From NCBI RefSeq assembly GCF_014305095.1, contig NZ_JACRUI010000001.1, forward strand, positions 124,001-188,000: a DNA stretch of 64,000 nt, in the 5' to 3' direction. The stretch comes from Flavobacterium kayseriense. Its GTDB lineage: Bacteria; Bacteroidota; Bacteroidia; Flavobacteriales; Flavobacteriaceae. The position numbers and the translations under genes were made by a program. Positions 17,444-26,219 of this stretch are shown here, one piece after another; position 1 is the first letter of the stretch; the number at the start of each line of letters is the position of its first letter. The notes below the pieces were generated by a model. It was not told where the DNA came from. It searched no databases and saw only the letters and a list, made by a program, of their open reading frames with translations.

Positions 17444-20141
17444 TCTAAGTCTCTTATTGATTTTAACAATCTATGTGTCAATACTATTTTACATAGCATA
17501 TTGGGCTGAAAAAAAGAGTCGATCAAAATGGACAAATAATGCATATATCTACTCCTTTTCACTAGCTGTATATTGTTCAGCATGGACTTATTACGGTAGT
17601 ATAGGTGTGGCAGCCGACTCTGGCTTAAGTTACTTAACGATCTATATAGGTCCCATTATTATCATTCCTACATGGATGATTATTCTAAAAAAAATAATAC
17701 GCATTTCTAGAGTAAATAAAATAACCAGTATTGCCGATTTTATTTCATTGCGTTACGGTAACAGTAGATTTCTTGGAGCTTTAGTTACCTTAGTTTGCAT
17801 TTTTGGAGTTTTACCTTATATCGCGCTGCAACTAAAATCGATTTCAGACACTTTTAATATCGTTACAAAAACACAATCTAGTTCTGACATTTTTAGCGAC
17901 ACTGCTACCTATGTATGTATTGCATTAGCCTTATTTGCTTCCTATTACGGTACAAAATATGTCGATGCTTCTGAAAAAAGAAGCGGTATAGTTACCGCCG
18001 TGGCGATTGAATCCATACTCAAACTTGTGTTCTTTTTGATTATTGGTGTTTACGTTACGTACTTTGTTTTTGACGGCTTTGATGATATTTATGCCAAAGC
18101 ATCGTTACTTAAAAATTTCGAAAAAAAGAATACTATCGGCGGATTATCCGAAGGAATCAATTGGTTCTTTCTTTGTGTATTATCCATGTTCGCCATTTTT
18201 TTATTACCAAGACAGTTTCACACGGCTATTGTCGAAAACAACAAGGAAAAACACATTCAAACTGCAATTTGGTTGTTTCCACTCTATTTATTGTTATTCA
18301 ATATTTTTGTGTTCCCAATTGCTTGGGGTGGCAACATCCTTTTTGATGGACAAGGTCTCAACGCCGACACTTATTCCTTATTAATTCCGCAATTTTTTAA
18401 TAATACTTTTTTAACAGTTTTAGTCTTCCTTGGTGGGTTTTCAGCAGCAATTTCAATGATTATTGTATCTTCAATTTCTCTAGCAACCATGTTGAGCAAC
18501 AACTTACTTATCCCTTATGGATTTGTAGGATCATTAGAAAACCTATCACAAGAAAAAAACAGTAAACGAATAGTAATCAGTAGAAAAATTGGGATATTCT
18601 CACTTATTATTTTTGCTTACGCCATCTATCGCGGTTTTGTTCTTGACTACTCCTTAGTATCTATTGGTCTAGTTTCATTTGTAGTTATTGCGCAGTTAGC
18701 ACCAGCATTTTTTGGCGCCATTTTCTGGCGAAGAGGCTCCAAAAAGGGAGCTATAACCGGAATAATTTTAGGGTTTTTAGTGTGCTTATATACCATCCTA
18801 ATCCCTTATGCTATTGGTGTAACAAAATCATCTAGTACTTTTATTCAAGAGGGTCCGTGGGGTATTGCAATGCTTAAACCATTTGCCATTTTAGGATTAG
18901 ATTATTTAGAGCCTATACAGCATACCTTCTTTTGGAGTATGTTCTTGAATACGATGAGTTACCTTGCAATTTCAGTTAGTTTTAAAGGGAATTACAGGGA
19001 ACGTAACTATGCCGAAATGTTTGTAGACATAGATAAATACATCACTAATCATGAAAATGCTTTTATCTGGAAAGGTACTGCCTACATCTCTGACATTCAA
19101 AAAGTACTGCTGCGTTTTCTTGGCGAAGAACGCACTAATCGAGCATTAACAATTTTTAATATAAAGTACAACATCGAAAAAAACACCAATACGGCTGATG
19201 CCCGATTTGTAAAATTTGCCGAGAATTTATTAACAGGTCACATCGGAACGGCTTCTGCTAAAATATTGATCGCCAGTGTAATCAAAGAAGATAAAATCAG
19301 CTTGCCTGAAGTCCTTCGTATTTTGGAGGAATCTAAAGAGAATATCATCATAAACAAGAAACTAACCGATACATCTAACGAATTAAAACAAATATCTGAA
19401 CAATTAAAAAACGCCAATTTAGAGCTAATAAATAAGGATATTCAGAAAGATGAATTTCTTGACACCGTTACACATGAACTACGAACGCCTATTACTGCAA
19501 TAAGAGCAGCAAGTGAAATACTCCATGACGATGATGATATACCCGAGGGATTGCGCAAACAATTTTTGAAAAATATCATTTCAGAATCAGATCGTTTAAA
19601 TCGCTTAATAGATAAAATTCTGGATTTAGAAAAGTTTGAAACAGGCAAACAAAAGATTTACTTATCAAAGAATGACATATCATTGACCATTACAAAGACG
19701 CTGAATTCTTTAAACCAGTTAATCGTAAACAAAAATATTAATATTGAATTAAAGAATAATCATTCTGAAATAAAAGCATTTTATGACGAGGAACGCATTG
19801 TACAAGTAATACACAATTTATTATCTAATGCTATAAAATTTTGCCCTGAAACCGATGGAAAAATCAGCATTACCATCGAAGAAAACGATGATCATATCGC
19901 TGTAAGGATTCACAACAATGGCAAAACGATAAAAGAGCACGATGTTGAGCCAATATTTGATAAATTCTATCAATCACGAAATCAAAACATTAAAAAACCG
20001 ATAGGAAGCGGCTTAGGATTAGCCATTTGTAAGCAAATTATAGAACACCATAAAGGTACTATCAAAGCCCTGCCCAATGTTAGCGATGGAGCCACGTTCC
20101 TTTTTACGTTACCTAAATACAACACAACAGAAAACAATTAA
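17436..20141 (+). CDS. CbrA-type hybrid: SSS transporter domain fused to histidine kinase
   Basis: The 901-residue protein begins with an SSS-like membrane module (about 1-510, more than a dozen hydrophobic segments). A STAC-like linker follows (about 540-640, with HIGTASAKILIASVIKED), then a coiled coil (about 640-665). The kinase core has the dimerisation motif with H680 (HELRTP), an N-box (NLLSNAIKFCP near 795) and a G-box (GSGLGLAICK near 857). CbrA proteins sense or transport a nutrient and signal to a response regulator. The next gene is a receiver, 3 bp downstream. A PAS domain typical of CbrA seems absent. Confidence 0.9.
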   Translation: MNSLSLLLILTIYVSILFYIAYWAEKKSRSKWTNNAYIYSFSLAVYCSAWTYYGSIGVAADSGLSYLTIYIGPIIIIPTWMIILKKIIRISRVNKITSIADFISLRYGNSRFLGALVTLVCIFGVLPYIALQLKSISDTFNIVTKTQSSSDIFSDTATYVCIALALFASYYGTKYVDASEKRSGIVTAVAIESILKLVFFLIIGVYVTYFVFDGFDDIYAKASLLKNFEKKNTIGGLSEGINWFFLCVLSMFAIFLLPRQFHTAIVENNKEKHIQTAIWLFPLYLLLFNIFVFPIAWGGNILFDGQGLNADTYSLLIPQFFNNTFLTVLVFLGGFSAAISMIIVSSISLATMLSNNLLIPYGFVGSLENLSQEKNSKRIVISRKIGIFSLIIFAYAIYRGFVLDYSLVSIGLVSFVVIAQLAPAFFGAIFWRRGSKKGAITGIILGFLVCLYTILIPYAIGVTKSSSTFIQEGPWGIAMLKPFAILGLDYLEPIQHTFFWSMFLNTMSYLAISVSFKGNYRERNYAEMFVDIDKYITNHENAFIWKGTAYISDIQKVLLRFLGEERTNRALTIFNIKYNIEKNTNTADARFVKFAENLLTGHIGTASAKILIASVIKEDKISLPEVLRILEESKENIIINKKLTDTSNELKQISEQLKNANLELINKDIQKDEFLDTVTHELRTPITAIRAASEILHDDDDIPEGLRKQFLKNIISESDRLNRLIDKILDLEKFETGKQKIYLSKNDISLTITKTLNSLNQLIVNKNINIELKNNHSEIKAFYDEERIVQVIHNLLSNAIKFCPETDGKISITIEENDDHIAVRIHNNGKTIKEHDVEPIFDKFYQSRNQNIKKPIGSGLGLAICKQIIEHHKGTIKALPNVSDGATFLFTLPKYNTTENN

Positions 20142-20144
20142 AAA

Positions 20145-20510
20145 ATGAGAAAAATTTTAATCGTAGACGACGAACCCAATATTGTAATGTCCTTAGAATA
20201 TACTTTCAAGAAAAATAATTTTGAGGTTTTTATAGCGCGTGACGGCCAAGAAGCATTAGACATCTTAAAAATACAATTGCCAGACATTATTATTCTTGAT
20301 GTTATGATGCCTATGGTAGATGGATATGCTACGCTCGAACAAATTAAAAAAGACGAACGGCTTCAGCATTGCAAAGTGATTTTTCTATCGGCAAAAAACA
20401 AAGAACAAGACATCGAGAGGGGACTACAATTAGGAGCTAATTTATATGTTACTAAGCCTTTTTCTGTAAAGAAACTAGTTGATCAAGTTCAGGAATTAAT
20501 CCAAAAATAA
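20145..20510 (+). CDS. Single-domain response regulator (receiver only)
   Basis: The 121-residue protein is only a CheY-like receiver, with acidic residues D8/D9, phospho-acceptor D52 (LDVMMP), S82 and K104 (TKPF). There is no DNA-binding output. It starts 3 bp after the hybrid transporter-kinase, which is almost certainly its kinase. Its partner output protein must be encoded elsewhere, or it acts by protein-protein contact. The upstream zinc-ribbon/HTH protein is one possible partner. Confidence 0.93.
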   Translation: MRKILIVDDEPNIVMSLEYTFKKNNFEVFIARDGQEALDILKIQLPDIIILDVMMPMVDGYATLEQIKKDERLQHCKVIFLSAKNKEQDIERGLQLGANLYVTKPFSVKKLVDQVQELIQK

Positions 20511-20522
20511 AACCTTAGAGTA

Positions 20523-22421
20523 ATGAATTATATAGAAACATACAAACAAAGCATCGAGCAATCAGATATGTTCTGGGCACAGCAAGCTAATCAGATTGCA
20601 TGGTATACCAAGCCCTCCATAATTCTTGACAAAGATGAGAACGAATACCCGCTTTGGTATAAAGATGGCGAGTTAAATATGTGCCACCTAGCTCTAGACC
20701 ACCAAATAGAGAATGGACACGGTGATCAAATTGCCTTTATTTATGACTCACCAGTTACTCAAACAATCAAAAAATACAGCTATTTAGAGGTAAAAACTGA
20801 AGTAGCAAAACTAGCAGGAGGCATGCAATCTCTAGGGTTAAAAAAAGGCGATACGGCTATAATTTATATGCCTATGATTCCGCAAGCTGCTTTTGCAATG
20901 CTTGCTTGTGCTCGAATTGGTGTTATCCATTCTGTTGTTTTTGGCGGATTTGCTCCGCATGAATTAGCTATTAGAATTGACGATTGTAAACCCAGACTTA
21001 TCCTAACCGCCTCGTCCGGTATCGAAGTAGATCGACTAATCACCTACAAACCATTAGTAGATGAAGCGATCGAACTCGCCTCACACCGACCAAAAAAAGT
21101 GATCGTATTCAATAGAAAATTAGGAGCCCGAATCCCTTTTAAAAAGTACGACGTCGATTACGACGCACTTGTGTATGGATCAGAAGAAGCTCCTTGTGTT
21201 CCTGTTGCTAGTTCGCACCCATTGTACATCTTGTATACCTCAGGAACAACGGGAAAGCCAAAGGGCGTTGTTAGAGATACTGGAGGTTATGCAGTGGCAT
21301 TAAAATTCTCTATGCAATCTATCTATAATGTAAAAGAGGGCGATGTTTTTTGGGCCGCTTCTGATGTAGGTTGGGTTGTAGGACATAGTTTTATCGTATA
21401 CGGACCTTTAATTAATAGAAACACTAGTGTATTATTTGAAGGAAAACCGATAAAAACACCTGATGCAAGCACCTTTTGGAGAATTATAGACCAGCATAAA
21501 GTGAATGCTATGTTTACCGCTCCAACCGCTATCAGGGCTATTAAAAAAGAAGACCCAGAGGGTGAGTTTATTAAAAAATACGACTTGAGTTCCTTGAAAA
21601 CACAGTTTTTAGCAGGAGAACGTTGCGATATCGTCACCCTTGATTGGTATACAAAACACATTCCGATTCCTGCAATAGACCATTGGTGGCAAACCGAATC
21701 TGGCTGGCCAATGATCGCCACAATGATGGGAATTGAATACTTTCCTATTAAACAAGGCTCTGTTGGTAAAGCAGTTTGTGGTTACAATATTAAAATAGTT
21801 GACGAAAGCGGAATTGAAGTAGGACCAAACGAAGAAGGATATGTAGTGCTACAACTCCCTTTACCTCCTGGAACACTACTTAATTTATGGAAAGACAACG
21901 AGCGATTTAAAGCAGGTTATCTAGATAAATTCCCAGGATTTTACTTCTCTGGCGATGGTGGTTACAAAGATGAGCAGGATTACATTTTTATTACCGGCCG
22001 TGTAGATGATGTTATCAATGTAGCAGGTCACCGCCTGTCTACTGCCGAAATGGAAGAAGTTGTAGCCTCTCATTCTCATGTTGCTGAATGTGCAGTAATA
22101 GGTATTCACGACGAACTTAAAGGACAAATTCCCCTAGCGTTAGTAGTTACTAAATTAGACTCCGAGATGGAGCAGTACCAATTAGAGCAGGAAACCATTA
22201 AGCTTGTCAGACAGCAAATTGGAGCGGTAGCTTCCTTACGAAATGTGGTTATTGTACAGCGATTACCCAAAACAAGATCAGGGAAAACACTGCGCAAATT
22301 AATGCGTTCGATTGTTGATGGCGCTGATTTCCAAATACCATCAACAATAGATGATGCGGCTATAATTCCGGAGCTCATCGAAACATTAACTAAATATAAA
22401 ATAGGCGTTTATAATCTATAA
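20523..22421 (+). CDS. prpE: Propionyl-CoA synthetase (ACS-like, PrpE type)
   Basis: This 632-residue AMP-forming acyl-CoA synthetase has YTSGTTGKPKG at about 237-247, the active-site motif WWQTESGWP near 391, and the C-terminal lysine motif SGKTLRKL near 590. The ESGW variant instead of ETGG is the usual mark of propionyl-CoA synthetases (PrpE/ACSS3), while acetate enzymes keep ETGG. It lies 12 bp after the receiver gene and immediately before acs. A preference for propionate or another C3-C4 acid is likely. Confidence 0.85.
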   Translation: MNYIETYKQSIEQSDMFWAQQANQIAWYTKPSIILDKDENEYPLWYKDGELNMCHLALDHQIENGHGDQIAFIYDSPVTQTIKKYSYLEVKTEVAKLAGGMQSLGLKKGDTAIIYMPMIPQAAFAMLACARIGVIHSVVFGGFAPHELAIRIDDCKPRLILTASSGIEVDRLITYKPLVDEAIELASHRPKKVIVFNRKLGARIPFKKYDVDYDALVYGSEEAPCVPVASSHPLYILYTSGTTGKPKGVVRDTGGYAVALKFSMQSIYNVKEGDVFWAASDVGWVVGHSFIVYGPLINRNTSVLFEGKPIKTPDASTFWRIIDQHKVNAMFTAPTAIRAIKKEDPEGEFIKKYDLSSLKTQFLAGERCDIVTLDWYTKHIPIPAIDHWWQTESGWPMIATMMGIEYFPIKQGSVGKAVCGYNIKIVDESGIEVGPNEEGYVVLQLPLPPGTLLNLWKDNERFKAGYLDKFPGFYFSGDGGYKDEQDYIFITGRVDDVINVAGHRLSTAEMEEVVASHSHVAECAVIGIHDELKGQIPLALVVTKLDSEMEQYQLEQETIKLVRQQIGAVASLRNVVIVQRLPKTRSGKTLRKLMRSIVDGADFQIPSTIDDAAIIPELIETLTKYKIGVYNL

Positions 22422-22434
22422 AAAAATTAAAATC

Positions 22435-24342
22435 ATGAGTTACTACGAAATCAATACACTAGAAGAATACTTTAAACACTATAAAAAGTCAGTAAGAGAA
22501 CCCAAAAAGTTTTGGGACAAAATCGCTGCCGAAAATTTCACCTGGTATCAACAATGGGATAAAGTAGTTGATTTTAACATGGCCGAAGCCGATATTAAAT
22601 GGTTCACCGAGGCTAAAGTTAATATCACCAAAAACTGTATTGATAGACATCTAGCTAAAAAAGGTGACAAAACGGCCATCATTTTTGAACCAAATGATCC
22701 CTCTGAAGAAGCTTTGCATATATCCTACAATGAGCTCCACCAAAAAGTGGGTAAAATGGCCAATGTTTTGCGTGAGCAAGGAATAAAAAAAGGAGATCGT
22801 GTCTGTATTTATTTACCTATGATTCCTGAACTAGCCATTGCTACACTAGCTTGTGCAAGAATTGGAGCCATCCACTCCGTTGTTTTTGCAGGATTTTCTG
22901 CCTCGGCAGTGACTTCAAGAATCAATGATAGTGAATGTAAAATGGTTATCACCTCAGATGGTGGTTATCGTGGTAATAAAACCATTGACTTAAAAAGCAT
23001 TATCGATGATGCTCTTTTGAATTGTCCTTGTGTAGAGAATGTTTTAGTTGTAAAAAGAACTAATACAACTATCGCAATGAAGGAAGGTAGAGACCAATGG
23101 CTTGAACCTCTTTTAGAGGAGGCATCTGACAATAATGTGGCCGAAATTATGGATGCCGAAGATCCCCTTTTTATCTTGTACACCTCGGGATCTACAGGTA
23201 AACCAAAAGGAATGGTACATACTACAGCGGGATACATGGTATATACTGCCTATACTTTTAAAAACGTATTTAACTACAGAGACAACGATATATTTTGGTG
23301 TACTGCCGATATTGGCTGGATTACAGGTCATTCTTATATTTTGTATGGGCCATTATTGAATGGAGCTACAACTGTTATTTTTGAAGGTGTTCCTTCTTAC
23401 CCTGACTTTAGCCGTTTTTGGGAAATCATCGAAAAACACAATGTTACTCAATTTTATACCGCTCCTACCGCCATTAGAGCTTTAGCCAAAGAGAATTTAG
23501 AATACGTTCAAAAATTTCCTTTAAAAACGTTGAAAGTAATTGGGTCTGTAGGAGAACCTATTAATGAGGAAGCATGGCACTGGTACAACGACCACGTGGG
23601 TGATAAAAGATGTCCCGTAGTTGATACTTGGTGGCAAACCGAAACAGGCGGAATTATGATATCGCCTATCCCATTTGTGACACCTACAAAACCTACATAT
23701 GCTACATTACCATTACCCGGAATTCAACCCGTGTTAATGGATGAGCGTCGTAATGAAATAGAAGGCAATCAAGTGGTAGGAAGTTTATGTATTAAATTTC
23801 CTTGGCCAGGAATTGCTAGAACTATTTGGGGTGACCATCAACGGTATAAAGAAACCTATTTCTCTGCCTTTCCAGGCAAATATTTTACAGGAGATGGCGC
23901 TTTGCGTGACGAAGTGGGCTACTACCGAATTACAGGCCGCGTAGATGACGTAGTGATTGTATCTGGACATAATTTAGGTACTGCTCCTATCGAAGATGCT
24001 ATAAATGAGCATCCAGCTGTTGCAGAATCAGCAATTGTTGGATTCCCTCACGACATTAAAGGAAATGCTTTATACGGCTTTGTGATTTTGAAAGAAACCG
24101 GAGAGTATAGAAACAGAGAAAATTTATCAAAAGAGATTAATCAACAAATTTCTAACCAAATTGGACCTATTGCTAAATTAGATAAAATTCAATTTGTTAC
24201 TGGCTTGCCTAAAACAAGATCAGGAAAGATTATGCGTCGTATCCTGCGTAAAATTGCCGAGGGAGATTATTCTAATTTTGGAGACATCTCTACTTTATTA
24301 AATCCTGAAATTGTTGATGAAATCAAGGAAGGGAAAATTTAA
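22435..24342 (+). CDS. acs: Acetyl-CoA synthetase
   Basis: The enzyme makes acetyl-CoA from acetate, ATP and CoA. It is 635 residues long, as expected. The N-terminal ACAS domain (KKFWDKIAAENFTWYQQWDKVV), YTSGSTGKPKG (near 248), WWQTETGG (near 400) and the regulatory lysine in SGKIMRRIL (about 598) are present. The lysine motif is the usual site of acetylation control. It is the last gene of the block and is followed by a terminator. Confidence 0.96.
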   Translation: MSYYEINTLEEYFKHYKKSVREPKKFWDKIAAENFTWYQQWDKVVDFNMAEADIKWFTEAKVNITKNCIDRHLAKKGDKTAIIFEPNDPSEEALHISYNELHQKVGKMANVLREQGIKKGDRVCIYLPMIPELAIATLACARIGAIHSVVFAGFSASAVTSRINDSECKMVITSDGGYRGNKTIDLKSIIDDALLNCPCVENVLVVKRTNTTIAMKEGRDQWLEPLLEEASDNNVAEIMDAEDPLFILYTSGSTGKPKGMVHTTAGYMVYTAYTFKNVFNYRDNDIFWCTADIGWITGHSYILYGPLLNGATTVIFEGVPSYPDFSRFWEIIEKHNVTQFYTAPTAIRALAKENLEYVQKFPLKTLKVIGSVGEPINEEAWHWYNDHVGDKRCPVVDTWWQTETGGIMISPIPFVTPTKPTYATLPLPGIQPVLMDERRNEIEGNQVVGSLCIKFPWPGIARTIWGDHQRYKETYFSAFPGKYFTGDGALRDEVGYYRITGRVDDVVIVSGHNLGTAPIEDAINEHPAVAESAIVGFPHDIKGNALYGFVILKETGEYRNRENLSKEINQQISNQIGPIAKLDKIQFVTGLPKTRSGKIMRRILRKIAEGDYSNFGDISTLLNPEIVDEIKEGKI

Positions 24343-24363
24343 TTGTAGGTTTTATTTGTTATT

Positions 24364-24389
24364 AAGCTGCTTCATCATTGGAGCAGCTT
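24364..24389 (+). terminator. Rho-independent terminator after acs
   Basis: AAGCTGCTTC and GGAGCAGCTT form a 10-bp stem (one G-T pair) with a 6-nt loop, followed by a run of Ts. Confidence 0.88.
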
Positions 24390-24436
24390 TTTTTATTGCT
24401 AAATCAAAAAGATGTCATTTAGAATTAATACATTAC

Positions 24437-24463
24437 CTGGTTTAGTACCAAACTACAAACCAG
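24437..24463. repeat. Inverted repeat upstream of the AsmA-like gene
   Basis: CTGGTTT (24437-24443) and AAACCAG (24457-24463) are inverse complements with a 13-nt centre that also pairs AGT with ACT. It may be a regulator site or leader structure; no function is supported. Confidence 0.35.
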
Positions 24464-24598
24464 TACCCATAAATATTTTTTTTAACAATTTTAACTCACA
24501 ACAAAATTTAATGGAGTCATTTGAAAAAATGAATTTCAAACCAAGATAAAGTGCAACATAAAATTTATTGCTATATTTAGACCAAAGGGAATACCATC

Positions 24599-26164
24599 AT
24601 GAAAGATAAATATAAAAAAATAGGCCTTGTTTTAGTCATAATTGTGCTACTTGGAACCGTTTTGAGTTTAGGTGCTAATTGGTGGATCAATGCCCAATTG
24701 CCTAAAATAATTTCAGAAAATAATGAGACACCTTATCTTATTAAATACGATAATATAGATGTTTCAATACTATCCAGAAAAATTGAAGCGACCGGGATTC
24801 GAGTTGTACCTAAAGAAAGAGAAAAGGACAGTTTAAGAAAAAACGGCATTTTTGCGTCAGTTCAAAAAATAGTAATCACCAACTACAGTATTTTACCACT
24901 ACTGTTTCAAAATAAGATTGAAGCAAATAGCATAACATTCTTTAAACCAAAAATTACGCTTTTTAAGGATAATGATAAAAGCATTAATTCCTCTAAGGGT
25001 ATAAGTAGCCGTATTGTGGCTCCTTTTCAACAGTTAGTAAAAGTTGCTAATCTTGATTTAGAGCAGGGCACTTTTTACGTGATAAATCTTTCGAATAATA
25101 AAACCTTATTTCAAGCTAAAAATGTAAAAATTCAGCTCAATGAAATTGCTATTTCTGAAGAAACATTAAACAAAAAGATACCTTTTAATTTCAAAAGTTA
25201 TGCCTTTAGCTGCGACAGCTTACTATACTTAACCAATAGTAAATATAAAATCGCAGTACAACAAATTGTAACTACCAATGTAGGACTTGAACTAAAAAAA
25301 TTCTCTATGTTATCCGAGTTGAACAGAAAACAATTTGTTAACCAACTACCTTTAGAAAAAGATTTATATAATTTAAAATCTGATAAAATTTCGATTAAAA
25401 ATATGAGTTGGGGTTTTAAGGACGAAATCTTCTTTTTCTCTACCAATCACATTGCAATCGACAAAGCAGATGCCAATATTTATCGAAGTAAAGTACCTGC
25501 CGATGATAAAAGTGTAAAACCGTTATACAATAAACTGCTAAGAGAACTAAAGTTTGACATGAAAATTGACACGTTGTCTATCACAAACACAAAGTTAGTT
25601 TATGAAGAAGAGAAAAGTTTCGATAAAGGCGCTGGAATTCTAACCTTTAACGATTTTAACTTGCAAGCTACTCATATCAATAGTGGCTTTAAAAACACAA
25701 AGTTACCTGATGTTGCTATTTTAGTAAAGTGTAAATTCATGAACCAATCACCGATGACTATTGACTGGCGATTTAATGTGATGAACACTGCTGATCGTTT
25801 TTCGATAAAAGGCAGTATTCACAATTTTAAAACAAAGGATTTAGCTGTATTTACAAAACCGTACTTAAACGCAACTTTTACCGGTGATTTTGATCAAATA
25901 TTCTTCAATTTTACTGGTGATCACACGAAGGCAAATGGCGATTTTGCAGCTAGATACGCCAACTTAAAACTGAGTTTATATCAGAAAAAAGATCGCACTA
26001 AGAAAAGCAAATTAAAAAGTTGGATAGGTAACTTGTTGATGGATAAGAATTCTAATGATGAATTAGTCGAAAATGAAATTGCAGTAGAGCGGGACAATGA
26101 AAAATCCTTTTTTAATTACTTATGGTTATGTATCGCAGACGGACTTAAAAAAACATTGATATAA
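24599..26164 (+). CDS. AsmA-like envelope protein
   Basis: The protein is 521 residues long from ATG 24599. It has one N-terminal membrane helix (about 8-28, GLVLVIIVLLGTVLSLGANWW) and a large extracytoplasmic beta-rich part. Segments such as YLIKYDNIDVSILSRKIEATGIRV and LLRELKFDMKIDTLSITNTKL match the pattern of AsmA/DUF748 proteins, which span or shape the envelope and may carry lipids. The gene stands alone and ends at a shared terminator with the facing amylase gene. No specific partner is visible. Confidence 0.65.
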   Translation: MKDKYKKIGLVLVIIVLLGTVLSLGANWWINAQLPKIISENNETPYLIKYDNIDVSILSRKIEATGIRVVPKEREKDSLRKNGIFASVQKIVITNYSILPLLFQNKIEANSITFFKPKITLFKDNDKSINSSKGISSRIVAPFQQLVKVANLDLEQGTFYVINLSNNKTLFQAKNVKIQLNEIAISEETLNKKIPFNFKSYAFSCDSLLYLTNSKYKIAVQQIVTTNVGLELKKFSMLSELNRKQFVNQLPLEKDLYNLKSDKISIKNMSWGFKDEIFFFSTNHIAIDKADANIYRSKVPADDKSVKPLYNKLLRELKFDMKIDTLSITNTKLVYEEEKSFDKGAGILTFNDFNLQATHINSGFKNTKLPDVAILVKCKFMNQSPMTIDWRFNVMNTADRFSIKGSIHNFKTKDLAVFTKPYLNATFTGDFDQIFFNFTGDHTKANGDFAARYANLKLSLYQKKDRTKKSKLKSWIGNLLMDKNSNDELVENEIAVERDNEKSFFNYLWLCIADGLKKTLI

Positions 26165-26165
26165 A

Positions 26166-26198
26166 AAAAGGTCTTTTCATTTTCAGAAAAGACCTTTT
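26166..26198. terminator. Bidirectional terminator between AsmA-like gene and amylase gene
   Basis: AAAAGGTCTTTTC (26166-26178) and GAAAAGACCTTTT (26186-26198) form a perfect 13-bp stem with flanking A and T runs on both sides. It can terminate both converging transcripts. Confidence 0.85.
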
Positions 26199-26219
26199 CA
26201 ACATTAAAAATTAAAAAAA

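Noticed and set aside
21323..21721. 132-codon minus ORF inside the PrpE-type gene
   Set aside because: It is antisense to a well-conserved synthetase with intact motifs.
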